Notes: generated by a model from the sequence alone, not told the origin. Positions 32,653 to 43,872 are shown, counted from the first letter of the stretch. The stretch: DNA of 64,000 bases from Polytrichum commune (GCA_950295325.1 OX485807.1:45290440-45354439), one strand, 5' to 3'. Program-made: numbers and translations.

Positions 32653-34515
32653 CAAGCTCTAGTATTATATTCTTATAGTTGAAACTTTTAACACATTAAT
32701 TGGAGTTCCAAAAGAACCTTGGTTGTGTAATTTTTCATGATGGTGAAAACAGTACTTTTATTACAACAGAGCACATTGTTTGACATTTTTCCACATATTA
32801 TGAGGCACTTATAGGTCCTCTTTCATTCTTTACTATAAGTCATGCTTTCCCATCTAGCCTCTTTTAATTTACAAATGTAATGTGTATTCACCTTATAAGC
32901 AATAATTATCAATGTAAAGAAGAACTTAGATAAGTGTTTCAATTGCGCGTTTGTAATGGTGGAATGTATTGCAGTTTTTGCACCAGCGTTTGAAGGTGCC
33001 ACTGCTGAAAAGCTTGCAATAGAGATTTCATCACTGCGTATAATGGATGTACAAGAGTGTCACCGATTGAAAGAAATCACTCTTGGAGTCTCAAGCCAAT
33101 CAAAATTCCAACACTTCGGTATAAAGCTCTGAGAAAATTTCCAGAGAGTTTCAAGAACGTTCCTTACAAAAACTTACATTGGAGGGATGTCAAGACCTTA
33201 CATCACTACCTGTCGGCTTTGGCAGGCTTGTCGAGCTTCAAGAGTTGAACATACGGAAGTGCCCAAAGTTGAGTAAAGTTCCAGAGAGTTTCAAGGACCT
33301 GACGTCTTTAAAAAAAGTCAACAATGTGGAAATGTCAAGACATGGCATCATTGCAGGTTGGCATTGGCGGGCTTGTAGAACTCTATGAATTGCACATACA
33401 GGGTTATCCAAAGTTGAGAGAAATCCCCGAGGCTGTCAAGGACCTGAAGCTTACATTGTATGATTGTGATGATCTTGCATCATTGCCAGTGGGCTTTGGC
33501 GGGGTTGTTGAGCTTCAGGAGTTAGACATACGGAGCTGCCCAAAGTTGAGAGAAAATCCCGGAGAGTTTCAAGGACCTCAAGTCTTTACGAAAGCTAAAT
33601 TTTTTTGATTATGAGGATCTTACATCATTGCCGGTAGGCTTCCGCGGGCATGTTGAGCTTCAAGGGTTGGCCATATGGAGATGCCCAAAGTTGAGAGAAA
33701 TCCCCGAGAGTTCCAAGAACCTCAAATCTTTACACAAGTTTACGTTGTACGATTCTGATGATCTTGCAACATTTCCGGTGGGCTTCGGCGGGTTTGTTGA
33801 GCTCTATGAGTTGGACGTACAAAGGTGGCCAAATTTGAGAGAAATCCCTGAGAGTTTCAAGGACATCAAGTATTGACAAAAGCTTTCCTTGAGAGATTGT
33901 AAAAACTGTTGCAACATTGCCGGTGGGTTTCGGTGGGCTTGTTGAGCTTTAGGAGTTGTACATATGGACCTGCCCAAAGTTGAGAAATCCCCGAGAGTTT
34001 CAAGGACCTTCAGTATTTACAAAAACTCAAATTGCATAATGTGGAAGACCTTGCATCATTGCCGATGGGCATCAATGACTTGTTGAGCTCTATGGCTTTG
34101 ACATAACAAAGGTGCCCGCAGTTGAGAGAAATCCCTCAAGAGTTTCAAGGCCCTCAAGTCTTTACAGAAGCTTGTAATGTATCATTGCGATGATCTAGCA
34201 TCCTTGCTTGTACGCTTCGGTAGGCTTGTTGAGCTTCATAAGTTAGACATTCGGAGGTGCCCAAAGTTGAAAGAAATTCCCAAGATTTTCTCGGACGTCA
34301 AGTCTGTACGAAATCTTAAATTGAATGTTTGTGATGATCCCGCATCACTACCGTTGGGCTTTGGTGGGCTTGTTGAGCGCTATGAGTTGGACATACAAAG
34401 GTGCTCGAAGTTGAGAGAAATCCCGGAGAATTTCAAGCACCTCAAGTCTTTAGAAAAAATTTGATTGTATGATTGTCAAGATCTTGCATCACTACCGGTG
34501 GGCTTCGGCGGGTCT
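32653..34515 (+). pseudogene. LRR fragment of a resistance-type gene, copy A
   Basis: From about 32,940 onward this encodes, across several frameshifts, the start of an LRR domain (ISSLRIMDVQECHRLKEI) and then about ten repeats of 46-48 codons. Each repeat holds two LRR units: one with SLPVGFGGLVELQELDI-type sequence and one with CPKLREIPESFKDLKSL-type sequence. This is the C-terminal LRR pattern of plant NB-LRR immune receptors. It is nearly identical to 56,857-58,700 in copy B. A 4-bp deletion near 33,166 (relative to copy B) breaks the first repeat, and further frameshifts occur near 33,320, 33,600 and 33,880. There is no NB-ARC part. The fragment ends abruptly at about 34,515, inside a repeat, where inverted block E begins. 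Confidence 0.88.
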
Positions 34516-36255
34516 TCGTAGCACAATCTTGAGAATTTGTGAGCTTATCGCAGAAATGTGTCTGGATATAAGTGGCATTTCATGCGGGAAGGTGATGCAC
34601 GGTGTACAACCGAAACTTCCTTACAACCAGCGGAAATACACTACCTGGCGGGATAACGCACCCTGCACCCCGTATGATCAACATTCTATTTACCCGGTGG
34701 AACCAAACCTCTTCCTTACACCCAGCAGAACTGCAGGGTTATAAGCATTGTTAATGCCAGCATTTGGACACACAGGTCGCCTCAGAAGCCAAGGAAGGGC
34801 TCGAAATTCGGCAGCGAGGAGGAGGTCGGCGTGAGGAGGCGAGGGAGTAAGGCCGACGTGTGGAGCAGAGAGGACAGCGAGAAAAATGTGGCTATGGCGG
34901 AGGGAATCGGAGTTACGGGCGACGCCAATGCAATGCAGTGAAAGAGCGGAAGGAAACGGAGAGGCTTCTACCTACGGAGGAGAGACGATTCCGATGGACG
35001 GTCCAGATTTGAGTGCAGGTCCTCCAGCAACGACCCGGATGTGAAGGATGACTTGGGCTTATAAGGCCACGTGATTGGTCGGACATGCTGTCGCCACATC
35101 ACCTTTTGCGAATGTCCGCACCAACCGCTACGTGACATGTGGCACCTGTAAGGTAATCTCGTGGATTTTAGGACCGGTAATATTCTAGGTTTGTGGTATT
35201 TAATTAGTGTTAGCAGCCGGATAGTGTCACTTCTCCATATTCATGTCTTACACTATGGATTACACTAGATTCTAATTGCCAAGATTTTTTCAATTAGTGT
35301 CAGTGACAAGAAAGATCAAAGCAAAACCAGATTAAACAATGTAGTTATATTTCCTAAATCTATACATTAGCGTATTTACTAATGTGCACTAGTATTATTG
35401 GTTCATCTGTTTGCAAATATTGAATGTACGGATACATTATCACATTACTCCAAAATTGCGCTACATATGGTATCACTTATTATCTTCATATTTCATTCAT
35501 AATAATTGAGGCCATTTACAACAAAGCATTCGAATCCACAAAGAAAATCAAATGTTGGTTTTTGTAGCAGCAACAACAACGACAACGATTACTTTACATG
35601 GCATTGTCATATGTAAGTGCAAAATTTGATTGTCAGTATTTAGTGTGGGTCACAATAAATTGGTATTAGGTATTGGGAGTTAAGTTGGGTGCTATATTGG
35701 TGTTTGATGACCCTCCTCTCGCCACATCATGTTTTGATTGAAATTATCTTCATTTTCACATCCCACCACCACCATAAGTTGATGGATCATTATAGTGGTA
35801 TGACATTAGAAATGTTAACAACCTTGAAGATGGATCACAATGTGATAGGATATCAGGAGTATGAAATTGAAGTTTGAGGAGGGGGACTTGACCTTTTCCT
35901 AGAACCATAAATTGGCTTCCATTGGAGCGGAACAAGATTGATTAATTTTGCATAAACTTATTGATGTGGTCCCAAGATTATCATTGTTTGAACATTACTT
36001 GGTTTCATAATGGTGGCATATTCTTAGATTATATTCAATTCCTTGTCCAAACATTTCATATTTTGTGGATTTCTTTTCATTTCTCTAAAATCTCAAGACA
36101 TAATTTTCCATCAATCTAGTTGACATGCAACATTCAAAATGTAAATGCATACCAAGAAGATGCTTTGGAGGTAGTGGCCAAAGGCTTTGCCAACATCAAC
36201 CGAATCTATATTGCTTCTCTAGAATGGCACCAAAAAGTGTGCCTTGAGACAATTT
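34516..36255 (-). repeat. Inverted block E/D: right arm of IR1 and inner leader
   Basis: From 34,976 to 36,255 this is the right arm of IR1. From 34,516 to 34,975 it is the leader part of block E in reverse, matching 51.52-51.97 kb, which the left arm lacks. Frames here (34,469-34,744; 35,689-35,877) are copies of those in other block copies. Compared with the left arm, about 105 bp is missing at about 36,153, between aaatgcat and accaagaagatgc. Confidence 0.85.
35058..35078 (-). promoter_or_regulatory. Promoter module E, inverted (faces the LRR loop)
   Basis: The reverse strand reads CCAAT (35,074-35,078), CACGTGG (35,067-35,073) and TTATAAG (35,058-35,064). The roughly 500-bp leader downstream on the reverse strand leads directly into the antisense strand of the LRR pseudogene at 34,515. 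Together with the module at 32,012 it forms a convergent pair. Confidence 0.55.
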
Positions 36256-36259
36256 GACC
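36118..36259 (+). pseudogene. Block D conserved frame, deleted copy
   Basis: This is the fourth copy of the TCNIQN...EWHQKVCLETI frame. An internal deletion of about 105 bp (35 codons, in frame) joins NVNA to the EDALEVVAKGF part. The C-terminus is kept. Confidence 0.5.
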
Positions 36260-36797
36260 TTGTACGTAATAATAGTGAAATTTGCAGTTAAATATACTAC
36301 ATATGTATATATGCAACTAAATCTACAAAAATTAAGGTTATGTGATTAGAATCATATGCTTGGTATCCTACAACTAGCACCATTTGCCTACATGATTAAA
36401 GTTAAAACCACAGAATATCCCAAACACTATGATGCTCACTTGACAAAATTTGTATGCCTATACAATAAGAAAGAAGAAAGACAGAGAATTATGATGTTGC
36501 CACTAACATGAATTATGGTGTTGCCCATTTTTGAGTTGGCCTAAGTCTATATGTAATCCTGAGACGGGTATTATGAATGGGTCATTGACAACGGTTACCT
36601 ATTGCCTCTTTTTGAACATGCGGACAAGCCGATTGGCACTTATCTTCCCCAAGGGCAAGCCTCTAGGCTTCCACATGGTTTGTTGCCAATATCCAATTCG
36701 CCCAAATACCCGATTATGATTGGGTGGATTATACATGGTAGGGTACACCAAAAAGGAAATGCTAGGAAGGTCGCCCATGTGAGTTCTATTCTGGCCT

Positions 36798-36865
36798 TAG
36801 GTAGCTTAGCCTCAGAGCACCTATGAGATCCGGGTTAAGGCCTTGGGTTTAAGCCACCCTACCTA
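36798..36865 (+). other. tRNA-like fossil (degenerate)
   Basis: A 68-nt segment begins taggtag and ends ctaccta, a perfect 7-bp potential acceptor stem. It contains a box-A-like tagcttagcctcagagc and a box-B-like gggtttaagccacc at tRNA-like spacing. The arms do not fold into a full cloverleaf and the T-stem is imperfect, so this is not a functional tRNA call. It could be the head of an old SINE or chance. Copies lie at about 61,845-61,911 and, reversed, near 13,545, 30,087 and 49,239. Confidence 0.3.
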
Positions 36866-36891
36866 TGTAGTTGTATAATTGAGTTTAGGTG

Positions 36892-36924
<33 letters not shown>

Positions 36925-36993
36925 GACATATACTTGGAGTAGATTTTGTTACTCTAGGTGCAATTTATATGCCACAAATAGGATGTCATTGTA

Positions 36994-38027
36994 CAGTGGG
37001 GTGACACCGAAATTGGCACCTTGTGCAATTCCAGGGATAGTGCCCACATTGTTGCCAACTTTGACACCCTCCCGAGCGCTGGAAAATTGTTATTTATACA
37101 TGAAATTTCAGACACAAAATCATTGTTATGTTGAAAACACGTGTACCAAATTTCAAAGCTAGAAGATTGATCAAAAAAAAGATATTCAGGATATACTAAC
37201 AAGGGGTAGTTGTAAGAAATGTTTCACAGCTGCCAACTTTGACACCCTCCCAAGGATTGAAGAATTTTTTTTTCACATGGAATTTTTGGAGTAGAAACAT
37301 CTTTATGTTGTTTACACATGTGAAACAATTCAAGTCCAAAAGACCCACCAAAAAAATGATATTCCAAATCTACCAACAGGTGTAGTTGTGAGAAACAAAG
37401 GGGAGAATCGTTTCACAACTTCCAACTTTGACAGCCTCCCTAGGGCTGAGAACATGTTATTTCAATATGAAAATTTTGGCCTTGAAAATTTTTATACATG
37501 TGATCAACATCATAAAGATCATGTGACAAAAATTTCAAGGACAAAAATTTCATATTGAAATAACATATTCTCAGCTCTAGGGAGGCTGTCAAAGTTGGAA
37601 GTTGTGAAACGATTCTCCCCTTTGTTTCTCACAACTACATCTGTTGGTAGATTTGGAATATCATTTTTTTTGTGGGTCTTTTGGACTTGAATTGTTTCAC
37701 ATGTGTAAACAACATAAAGATGTTCCTACTCCAAAAATTCCATGTGAAAAAAAAAATTCTTCAATCCTTGGGAGGGTGTCAAAGTTGGCAGCTGTGAAAC
37801 ATTTCTTACAACTACCCCTTGTTAGTAAATCTTGAATATCTTTTTTAAAATCAATCTTCTAGATTTGAAATTTGGTACACATGTTGTCAACATAACAATG
37901 ATTTTTTGTCTAAAATTTTATGTATACATAAAAAAATTCCAACGCTCGGGAGGGTGTCAAAGTTTGCAGCAATGTGGGTACTATCCCTGGAATTGCACAA
38001 GGTGCCAATTTCGGTGTCACCCCACTG
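36994..38027. mobile_element. 1,034-bp foldback element, TA target duplication
   Basis: The whole element is two roughly 515-bp inverted arms meeting at about 37,510. The termini are CAGTGGGGTGACACCG and CGGTGTCACCCCACTG, flanked by TA at 36,992-36,993 and 38,028-38,029. Aligned empty sites (for example 13,428, reverse strand) have a single TA in cactgtacatcc. Each arm is built of three tandem subunits of about 185 bp, marked by ccaactttgacaccctccc (37,045, 37,230, 37,417) and mirrored on the other side. No transposase frame. The TA duplication and CAGTG ends fit Tc1/mariner-like mobilisation; the subrepeat arms resemble foldback elements. Confidence 0.9.
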
Positions 38028-38126
38028 TACATCCTATAAATCCACTACATTTTATCTTGTACAAAGTACATTCTACTCAAATGTCTAGGGATTGCAAAAG
38101 TCTTGGACATGTAGAACATCATCCAT

Positions 38127-38512
38127 TTAGCCTACCACCATCTCCGCCACCATCTCCAAAATAAGAGCATATGGGGTATTTGTGAGAACATACACCCATG
38201 AGTTACATACATGGAAATCTCTGCTATCCACGATCCTCAATCCTTTGATCAATGCCTCCACATAGGATTTCCAATTGGATATGATGTCTTCATCACCATT
38301 CTTGATAATTGAATGGCTCCTTAGAAGATAAACTTGTATTTCCTTTCCTATCTTATGTAGCATTTTCTTCGTCCAATTTTTGTTTTGACATGGGGACTCA
38401 CATACATGTTGCTCAAGAAAACTCGTTCAAAACTCAACACAATCACCAACATTGATGGAGGGTGGGAGGGTGGCATCTTCTCTGTCGAGCCTTGGCACAT
38501 TCCTTTGTGAAC
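38127..38512 (-). pseudogene. Two-exon family, exon 2, inverted degraded copy
   Basis: The reverse strand carries the same 128-residue exon, but it is broken. The acceptor AG is changed to AC at 38,513-38,514, an early stop sits in the GDCVEF region, and an extra A in the caaaacaaaa tract shifts the frame. Only the last 78 codons, from MLHKIGKEIQV to EMVVG, remain open. Exon 1 is absent because the block ends at about 38,543. Confidence 0.8.
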
Positions 38513-38544
38513 GTGCCACAAATCAAGCCATGCAGGAAGTCAAA

Positions 38545-38760
38545 CGACTGTCAAACAACATCCTTGTTGTTGAGGAATTTGGCAAAGAGCGGCGACCACT
38601 CAGAGAATGGTGGAAGAACCACGTTTTGCCTCACAATGGTGAGGAATGCGCCAATGTGGCAATATTTGAAGGTCCTTTGAGTTGGAGTGAAGCAATTAGG
38701 CATAATATGTGGAAACTTATAGGCAATGTTAGAAAATCACTATATAGGGTTGAAAACTAA
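38545..38760 (+). pseudogene. Ty1/copia polyprotein fragment
   Basis: About 70 residues are open to the stop at 38,758. They read RRPLREWWKNHVLP, then ANVAIFEGPLSWSEAI and MWKLIGNVRKSL. This matches the layout between integrase and reverse transcriptase in plant copia elements, where a basic WW-type linker is followed by an SWSEAI-like motif and W-K-A-M-type helix. In the known family these read roughly P-x-S/T-[YFW]-x-E-A followed by W..A...E. The reverse transcriptase domain is missing, so an internal deletion joined this linker to the 3' end of the element. The fragment starts where the inverted block C ends. Confidence 0.65.
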
Positions 38761-38796
38761 GAAATTCAATAGTATTACAAATCTTTGACTACTCGC

Positions 38797-39077
38797 AAAG
38801 TGGGAGTGTTGGAAGTGGAGTATTAGATTGCTCGTAGTCATAGAAATGAAATACTAGGAAGAATAAGGTTGCAATAAGCCTACAAGGTTGATATGTAGTG
38901 GGAGAAGAGTTAGACCATATTGTTTGTGAGAACCAAGTTGAAAATGAGCAATAAAGGGCAAGGCAAAGAGTGAGGATGATCATCTCACTTCAAGCATTAT
39001 TCCTATGCCTTTGTGTATGTGTATATCCTTGTGCAACCTCATCTCTAGTCCTATTGAGTTCCAATGTTTTTTGCAAA
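38797..39077 (+). mobile_element. Polypurine tract and 3' LTR of the copia remnant
   Basis: A polypurine tract (aaagtgggag, ending 38,806) is followed at once by TGTTGGAAG, the usual start of plant copia LTRs. An end near 39,077 (ttccaatgttttttgca) would give an LTR of about 270 bp with TG...CA ends and a short TTGGAA / TTCCAA inverted repeat. The right end is uncertain because no 5' LTR is present to compare. Confidence 0.6.
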
Positions 39078-40522
39078 TTGATATGGAAGTAACCTTCGTG
39101 TTTTCAATCTTTTGTGAATCTATGATAGTTCATCTACACCATTTGATATATTTAGTGATATATGGCAAATAGTGTCACTAACCCTATTACGGGGTGTTTC
39201 CTAGGTTACATTAATGGCCAACAAGGTTGACCATGAGTGTGACCAAATGACACTTGTCACTTACATGCTCAATAACATTGCCTTGTTTGCCCCCTTGTTG
39301 TTTTGTGGAAATTGGCATTGATTTGGTCATCTAAACTTTTATCTTTTTGCGTACTAAAATGCATGAACTATCATCTCAAGCATCTCAATGTGTCACATTA
39401 AATGTCACAATGTGAAGAAAAAAATTGCATCACGAAAGTGACAAATAATGTCATGCTGATAATTAGTGGACGTAACACTTCTAGACCTGTAGGCATATAG
39501 ATTAGACCCTTCGCAAATAATGTACATGACACTAAATACCATGAACAATGTAATGATAATTCTAAAGCAATAAGAACTAAGTTTCCCCCAAAAGGCCACA
39601 AGGCCCTTGGGGTCACTAGACATAACCATTTGAGTAGCATCTCATGTGAGCCTTTCAATCACATTGGTATGATGCTTAGTTTGAGGATGGGGGAGGACTA
39701 ACATTATGTATGTTATAGAGAAATCATCCTCTTCCCCAATCATAGGACAATGCTTTCAAGGGCCAAATAATTGTGTTCCCCTATATATTCTCTAAAACGT
39801 GAACTTGACACGTGTGTATTGGTAGATCAATGTGTTGAATTTAGTGGGTTGTAATATCTGGTCTAGTGATTTGGTTAACTGTATATACAATCGATTGCAA
39901 ATTTCGGTCTGTGGATTCAAGTCAACTGCAACCCAATACACTTGATAATCGATAGTGCACTTGGAAAAATAAATAAAAATGGTATGTTAGATGTAGTGGA
40001 TTACTACATTGATTATCCCAGTTATGTGTTACTATTTGCAGATACGCGACGCTATAACTATTTAATGAGAATGTAATATTTTATCAAGCAAAGTCATTTA
40101 TGTTTTGTAATGTCTGAACAATCTATTGAACTTTTGTTAGTAAGAATTGAATTCATGAGTAAGATATTATTGCACTCTGGAACTCCAAATAATAGCACGT
40201 ATTAATTGGGATAATCATTGAGAAATGGTTGTTGGATATAGTCAATTGCAAGAGAAAAGAAACCCACAAAATTATTTTATTGCATCGGTAGTAGAGGTGG
40301 TTTTACTAAAATAGAAATGAATTTGTTACTATTCAATGTGGGGTCCATTGGTGTTGAATTGCTAGGTGAGAATCACCACAAAATCAACCTTATTGTGGGT
40401 GTGTAACATTACTTATGCCCCCTCCCCACCTGACTTTAGCGAAGTCTAAAAGTTGGTTTCAAAATAAAAACACGGCCTCCACACTATATATAAACAGTGC
40501 CATGTGTTTCTCTAGGCTTTGG
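39078..40522. other. Intergenic sequence, no gene seen
   Basis: AT-rich sequence. About 39,520-39,550 shares gacactaaataccat with 55,299. About 40,080-40,160 shares the dispersed aatgtctgaacaatctattg-type repeat with 19.8 and 2.77 kb. The overlapping reverse frames at 39,398-39,658 have no recognisable content. Confidence 0.4.
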
Positions 40523-41524
40523 AAAACCATTGTCCTTGCATTCTTGAAGACCAATTATCCACAAATCCCATATTGAGTGCACTTCATCTTCAAGGTCCCA
40601 AATCCAATATATTTGTTCACTTCCATTGAGTAAGTAAGCAGTTGAATTGGATTTCATTTTCAAAGTGAAACCGCCAATAAAGCATGTAATTAACTTGGAA
40701 GTCAAAAATATTTCAAAATCCTCATTAGCACTGAGGTTATAAATTTTTGTGACTTATTATTGAAAGGGACTTTGTCATTCTAAAATGGAACTAAATTTCG
40801 TGATTTATTTTTAATATGTTAAATATTATAGTCTAGTCAATACCTTCTACTTTCACAAAGTATTCATATGCATTTAAATCAATTAAATATGATTGAATGT
40901 AACTAAGTCTAATTAATTCTGATTAATCCTAATTGACCCCAATTAAATAAAAAATATGCTTACCAAATTAATTAAGCCTATTTAATTATAAATTATATTT
41001 ACTGGATTTAATTCCATTAAATCATGATTAATTCCAGTAAGTAAATTTTATAGTTAATTAGGCTTAATTATTGTGGTTAGCATGCTTTCTGATTTAATTG
41101 GGCTTAATTAGAACCAATCAGGATGAATCAAAATCTATTAGACTTAGTTGCATTCAATCACACTTAATTAGTTTAAGTGCGTATGAAAACTTTGTGATAG
41201 TAGAAGGTATTAAATATTAAATATTAAATATATTAAAAACAATCACTAATTTTAGTTTCATTTTAGAATAACAAAGTTCCTTTCAATAATAAGTCACAAA
41301 AATTATGACCTTAGTGCTAATGAGGATTTTGAAATTTTTTTGACTTCCAAGTTATTTACATGCTTTATTGGCGGTTTCACTTTGAAAATGAAATCCAATT
41401 CAATTGCTTACTTACTCAATGGAAGTGAACATGTATATTGGATTTGGGATCTTGAAGATGAAGTGCACTCAATATGGGATTGTGGATAATTGGCCTTTAA
41501 GAATGCAAAGGCAATGGTTTTTCC
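40523..41524. mobile_element. Palindromic element family A, second copy (short arms)
   Basis: The inverted arms start at about 40,523 (ggaaaaccattgtccttgc) and end at about 41,524 (caaaggcaatggtttttcc). The centre near 41,010 is a near-perfect AT-rich palindrome, tactggatttaattcca ... ttaattccagta. The right arm continues into the ggcagctgcccctgcccgg-type sequence also found at 7.85 and 24.05 kb. The left arm lacks that outer part, so one end has been lost. Confidence 0.75.
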
Positions 41525-41836
41525 GAAGTTAGGCGGGCGGTCAACAATTTTTGGTCGGGTCCAAAATTTTCGACGGGCAGCTGCCCCTGCCCGGCCCCGG
41601 CCTCCTTGCAAGCGCCACCAAGGTAAGTTACACTAAATATAATGTTTAGTGTCACCAATTCTAATTGTCTTCCTCCATAGTCCATACTAATTGTTTGTAA
41701 ACCGCGGTGTAGTGTCACCAACACTAAATGTTAACCCAACATTATTTATCATTCCTTGTTAACGTTTTGGAGGTTATGGCTATATGTGTTTCAATTACTG
41801 TCCCTTACCAAGTAATACGTGTGTTGTGTGCCAACC

Positions 41837-43290
41837 TCCAAAAGAGGGTGGTGTCATGTGCCCATCCCTTTCACCCAAGGACCGGTATCCCCCATGGATG
41901 GGTGTCCCACATTTTGTGTTGTGCAAGAATGGGTGCCAAAGGACCGGCAGTCCTAACGGTCACAAGAAAGACATGTGCCGGTTAGAAAGCTCCGGTGACC
42001 GGATTGGACAGTCACCTAGGGTACACCCTTGTGTACTAAAGGCCACTTTGTTCTTTAAGTCCTTTCTTTTGAGGAGTACTCCTAGGGAACGTGTATTTTA
42101 TGATCTTTTTAGAATCTAGATCTTAACAATAAAACTATATACATATATACATATATATATATAAGCCAAACAATCTAAAGGAAACACTCATGAAATATTT
42201 AAAGGACTATTTTGGTTTCATTGAGGTGTCACAGTTAAGTTTTATTAAAACAAACACATGATTATTTCATTTTATGTAGTGGTTGCATTGACAATTAAAT
42301 TATCAATTAGGGGTTTAAACTTTAAAAATCTCTATGTATCAGTATATGAAATGTTGACAGCCACTCGCCTCACTTTAATTACCCGAACAACAATTCGGTA
42401 GTGAGTAGGCCATTTACTTACCAAAAGCGGGGGCACTTGGGTATAGTCCAGATTCTTGCATTTACTTTTTAAAAAATGAGTGTAGCTTGATATTTACAAT
42501 GTAGTCAACATTAATCAAAATTGTCAACATTCTTAGATCAATTATGATTTTAAATTAGATTGTCCTACTATAGCCTTTTTACCCAATCTTAGCCAAAGTA
42601 ATCAAAATATTCATGGATTCCGTCAATAAGCTAAACCACATATTGACAATCACATGAGGAATCTCTCCTCTATAATAATTTAATTCTTTTACGAGGCAAA
42701 CCCTAAACCATGTAACAAACTATGTAACAAAGCCTAAACCATGTAAACTCATGTTATTTTTGCAAATTTATTAACACAAAAATAATGAACTATGTGCTTT
42801 TACTTTAAATTCATTTTAGACTACCGTTATCTTAATTCTAGTCAACATGTACTAATGATGGCCCATGTTACGTGTCGGGTTTAATAAAAAATTGTATCAA
42901 AAATCACTTATAAACAACGTACAATGATGATTTCAACTAAAAAAAAGAATATATATAAATATTTACATATATCATACAAGATGACAGTAGTACCAACCTA
43001 TGCATATCAACAACACATAATTTTGAATTCATTCAATATATGTATGGAAATTGATGTGCAAATCAAGTATGAAAAGTTAAATGATGATGACCTTCATTGC
43101 CATTGACCATCATAAAGTTTCATGTCTTATCACTCACCAAATTTAGTTAGAAAGTAGGAAAATCGAAATAAACCGGCGCCTCACATAAAAGTACCCCTCC
43201 ATAAAATGAGTGACATCATAAAATGATGTCACTTGTTTCTCACCTACTTAAAGAACGGACCGGGACCGGTACATGGAACCTTGGCCTTAA
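41837..43290 (-). mobile_element. Split copy of the 53-kb insertion sequence
   Basis: 41,837-42,116 and 43,086-43,255 together are the reverse complement of 53,405-52,960. A 970-bp segment is inserted between them, next to the word agaatctaga. The right end, 43,258-43,290, carries gggaccggtacatggaacc. A very similar word ends the 53-kb copy in the opposite sense, so this may be a terminal inverted repeat. The short open frames here have no recognisable family. Confidence 0.6.
42117..43085. other. 970-bp insertion in a repeat, no gene seen
   Basis: AT-rich sequence with a (TA)n run near 42,137-42,163. It interrupts the element described at 41,837. I could not find inverted ends or a target duplication, so its type is unknown. 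Confidence 0.45.
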
Positions 43291-43507
43291 CGTCCTCCGG
43301 TAAGAGGTCCCTCAGCACCTACTTTTCATCCTTTTCATCTTTCGCAACATTGCTATTTAAAAGCGCCAATTAAATACAAAACAACAATAGTAGCAGTATA
43401 CAAAAAAAACACATAAAAAAGAGCATCAACTTTGGCCAAACAAAAATGGCTAGTCAAGGAGAAGCGGGCAGCAGTTTTCGGTCGGTCCAGACGGCGGCTG
43501 CCCTGCC

Positions 43508-43691
43508 CCAATATTCCTCCTGCTCCAATATTCCTCCTGCTCCTCCTCCCTCCGAGGGTTTTTATCAGAGTTGCTCTGCTTTGTATCGGAATTTCTCTTA
43601 CCTTTAAAGCCAATATTCCTCCTGCTCCAATATTCCTCCCTCCGAGGGTTTTTATCAGAGTTGATCTGCTTTGTATCGGAATTTCTCTTAC
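43508..43691. repeat. ~95-bp tandem duplication upstream of a TATA box
   Basis: Two copies of a unit contain aatattcctcctgctcc, ctccgagggtttttatcaga and gctttgtatcggaatttct. The second lacks part of the ctcctgct-type internal repeat. The duplication ends directly at the TATA-like sequence at 43,693. Confidence 0.85.
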
Positions 43692-43692
43692 C

Positions 43693-43699
43693 TATATAT
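43693..43699 (+). promoter_or_regulatory. TATA-box-like element with pyrimidine-rich leader
   Basis: TATATAT is followed by about 175 bp of C/T-rich leader (cgccgctcctcctctctcac, 43,764) and a possible acceptor, ttaaccttcag, ending at 43,873. This is a plausible promoter for the open frame that follows. Its sequence is unrelated to module E. Confidence 0.4.
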
Positions 43700-43872
43700 G
43701 GCTTTAGATCCATACCGCATTTCGTTTTTGTGTGATCAGCGTTCAGCACAATCGGTGTTCAGTCGCCGCTCCTCCTCTCTCACTCCATCGTTCACCTGTT
43801 GTGGCTTCTTCCTCTACGGAGTCCATGCCTGCCCTGTGTGACTCATTCCTTCCATCTGAACCTTAACCTTCA

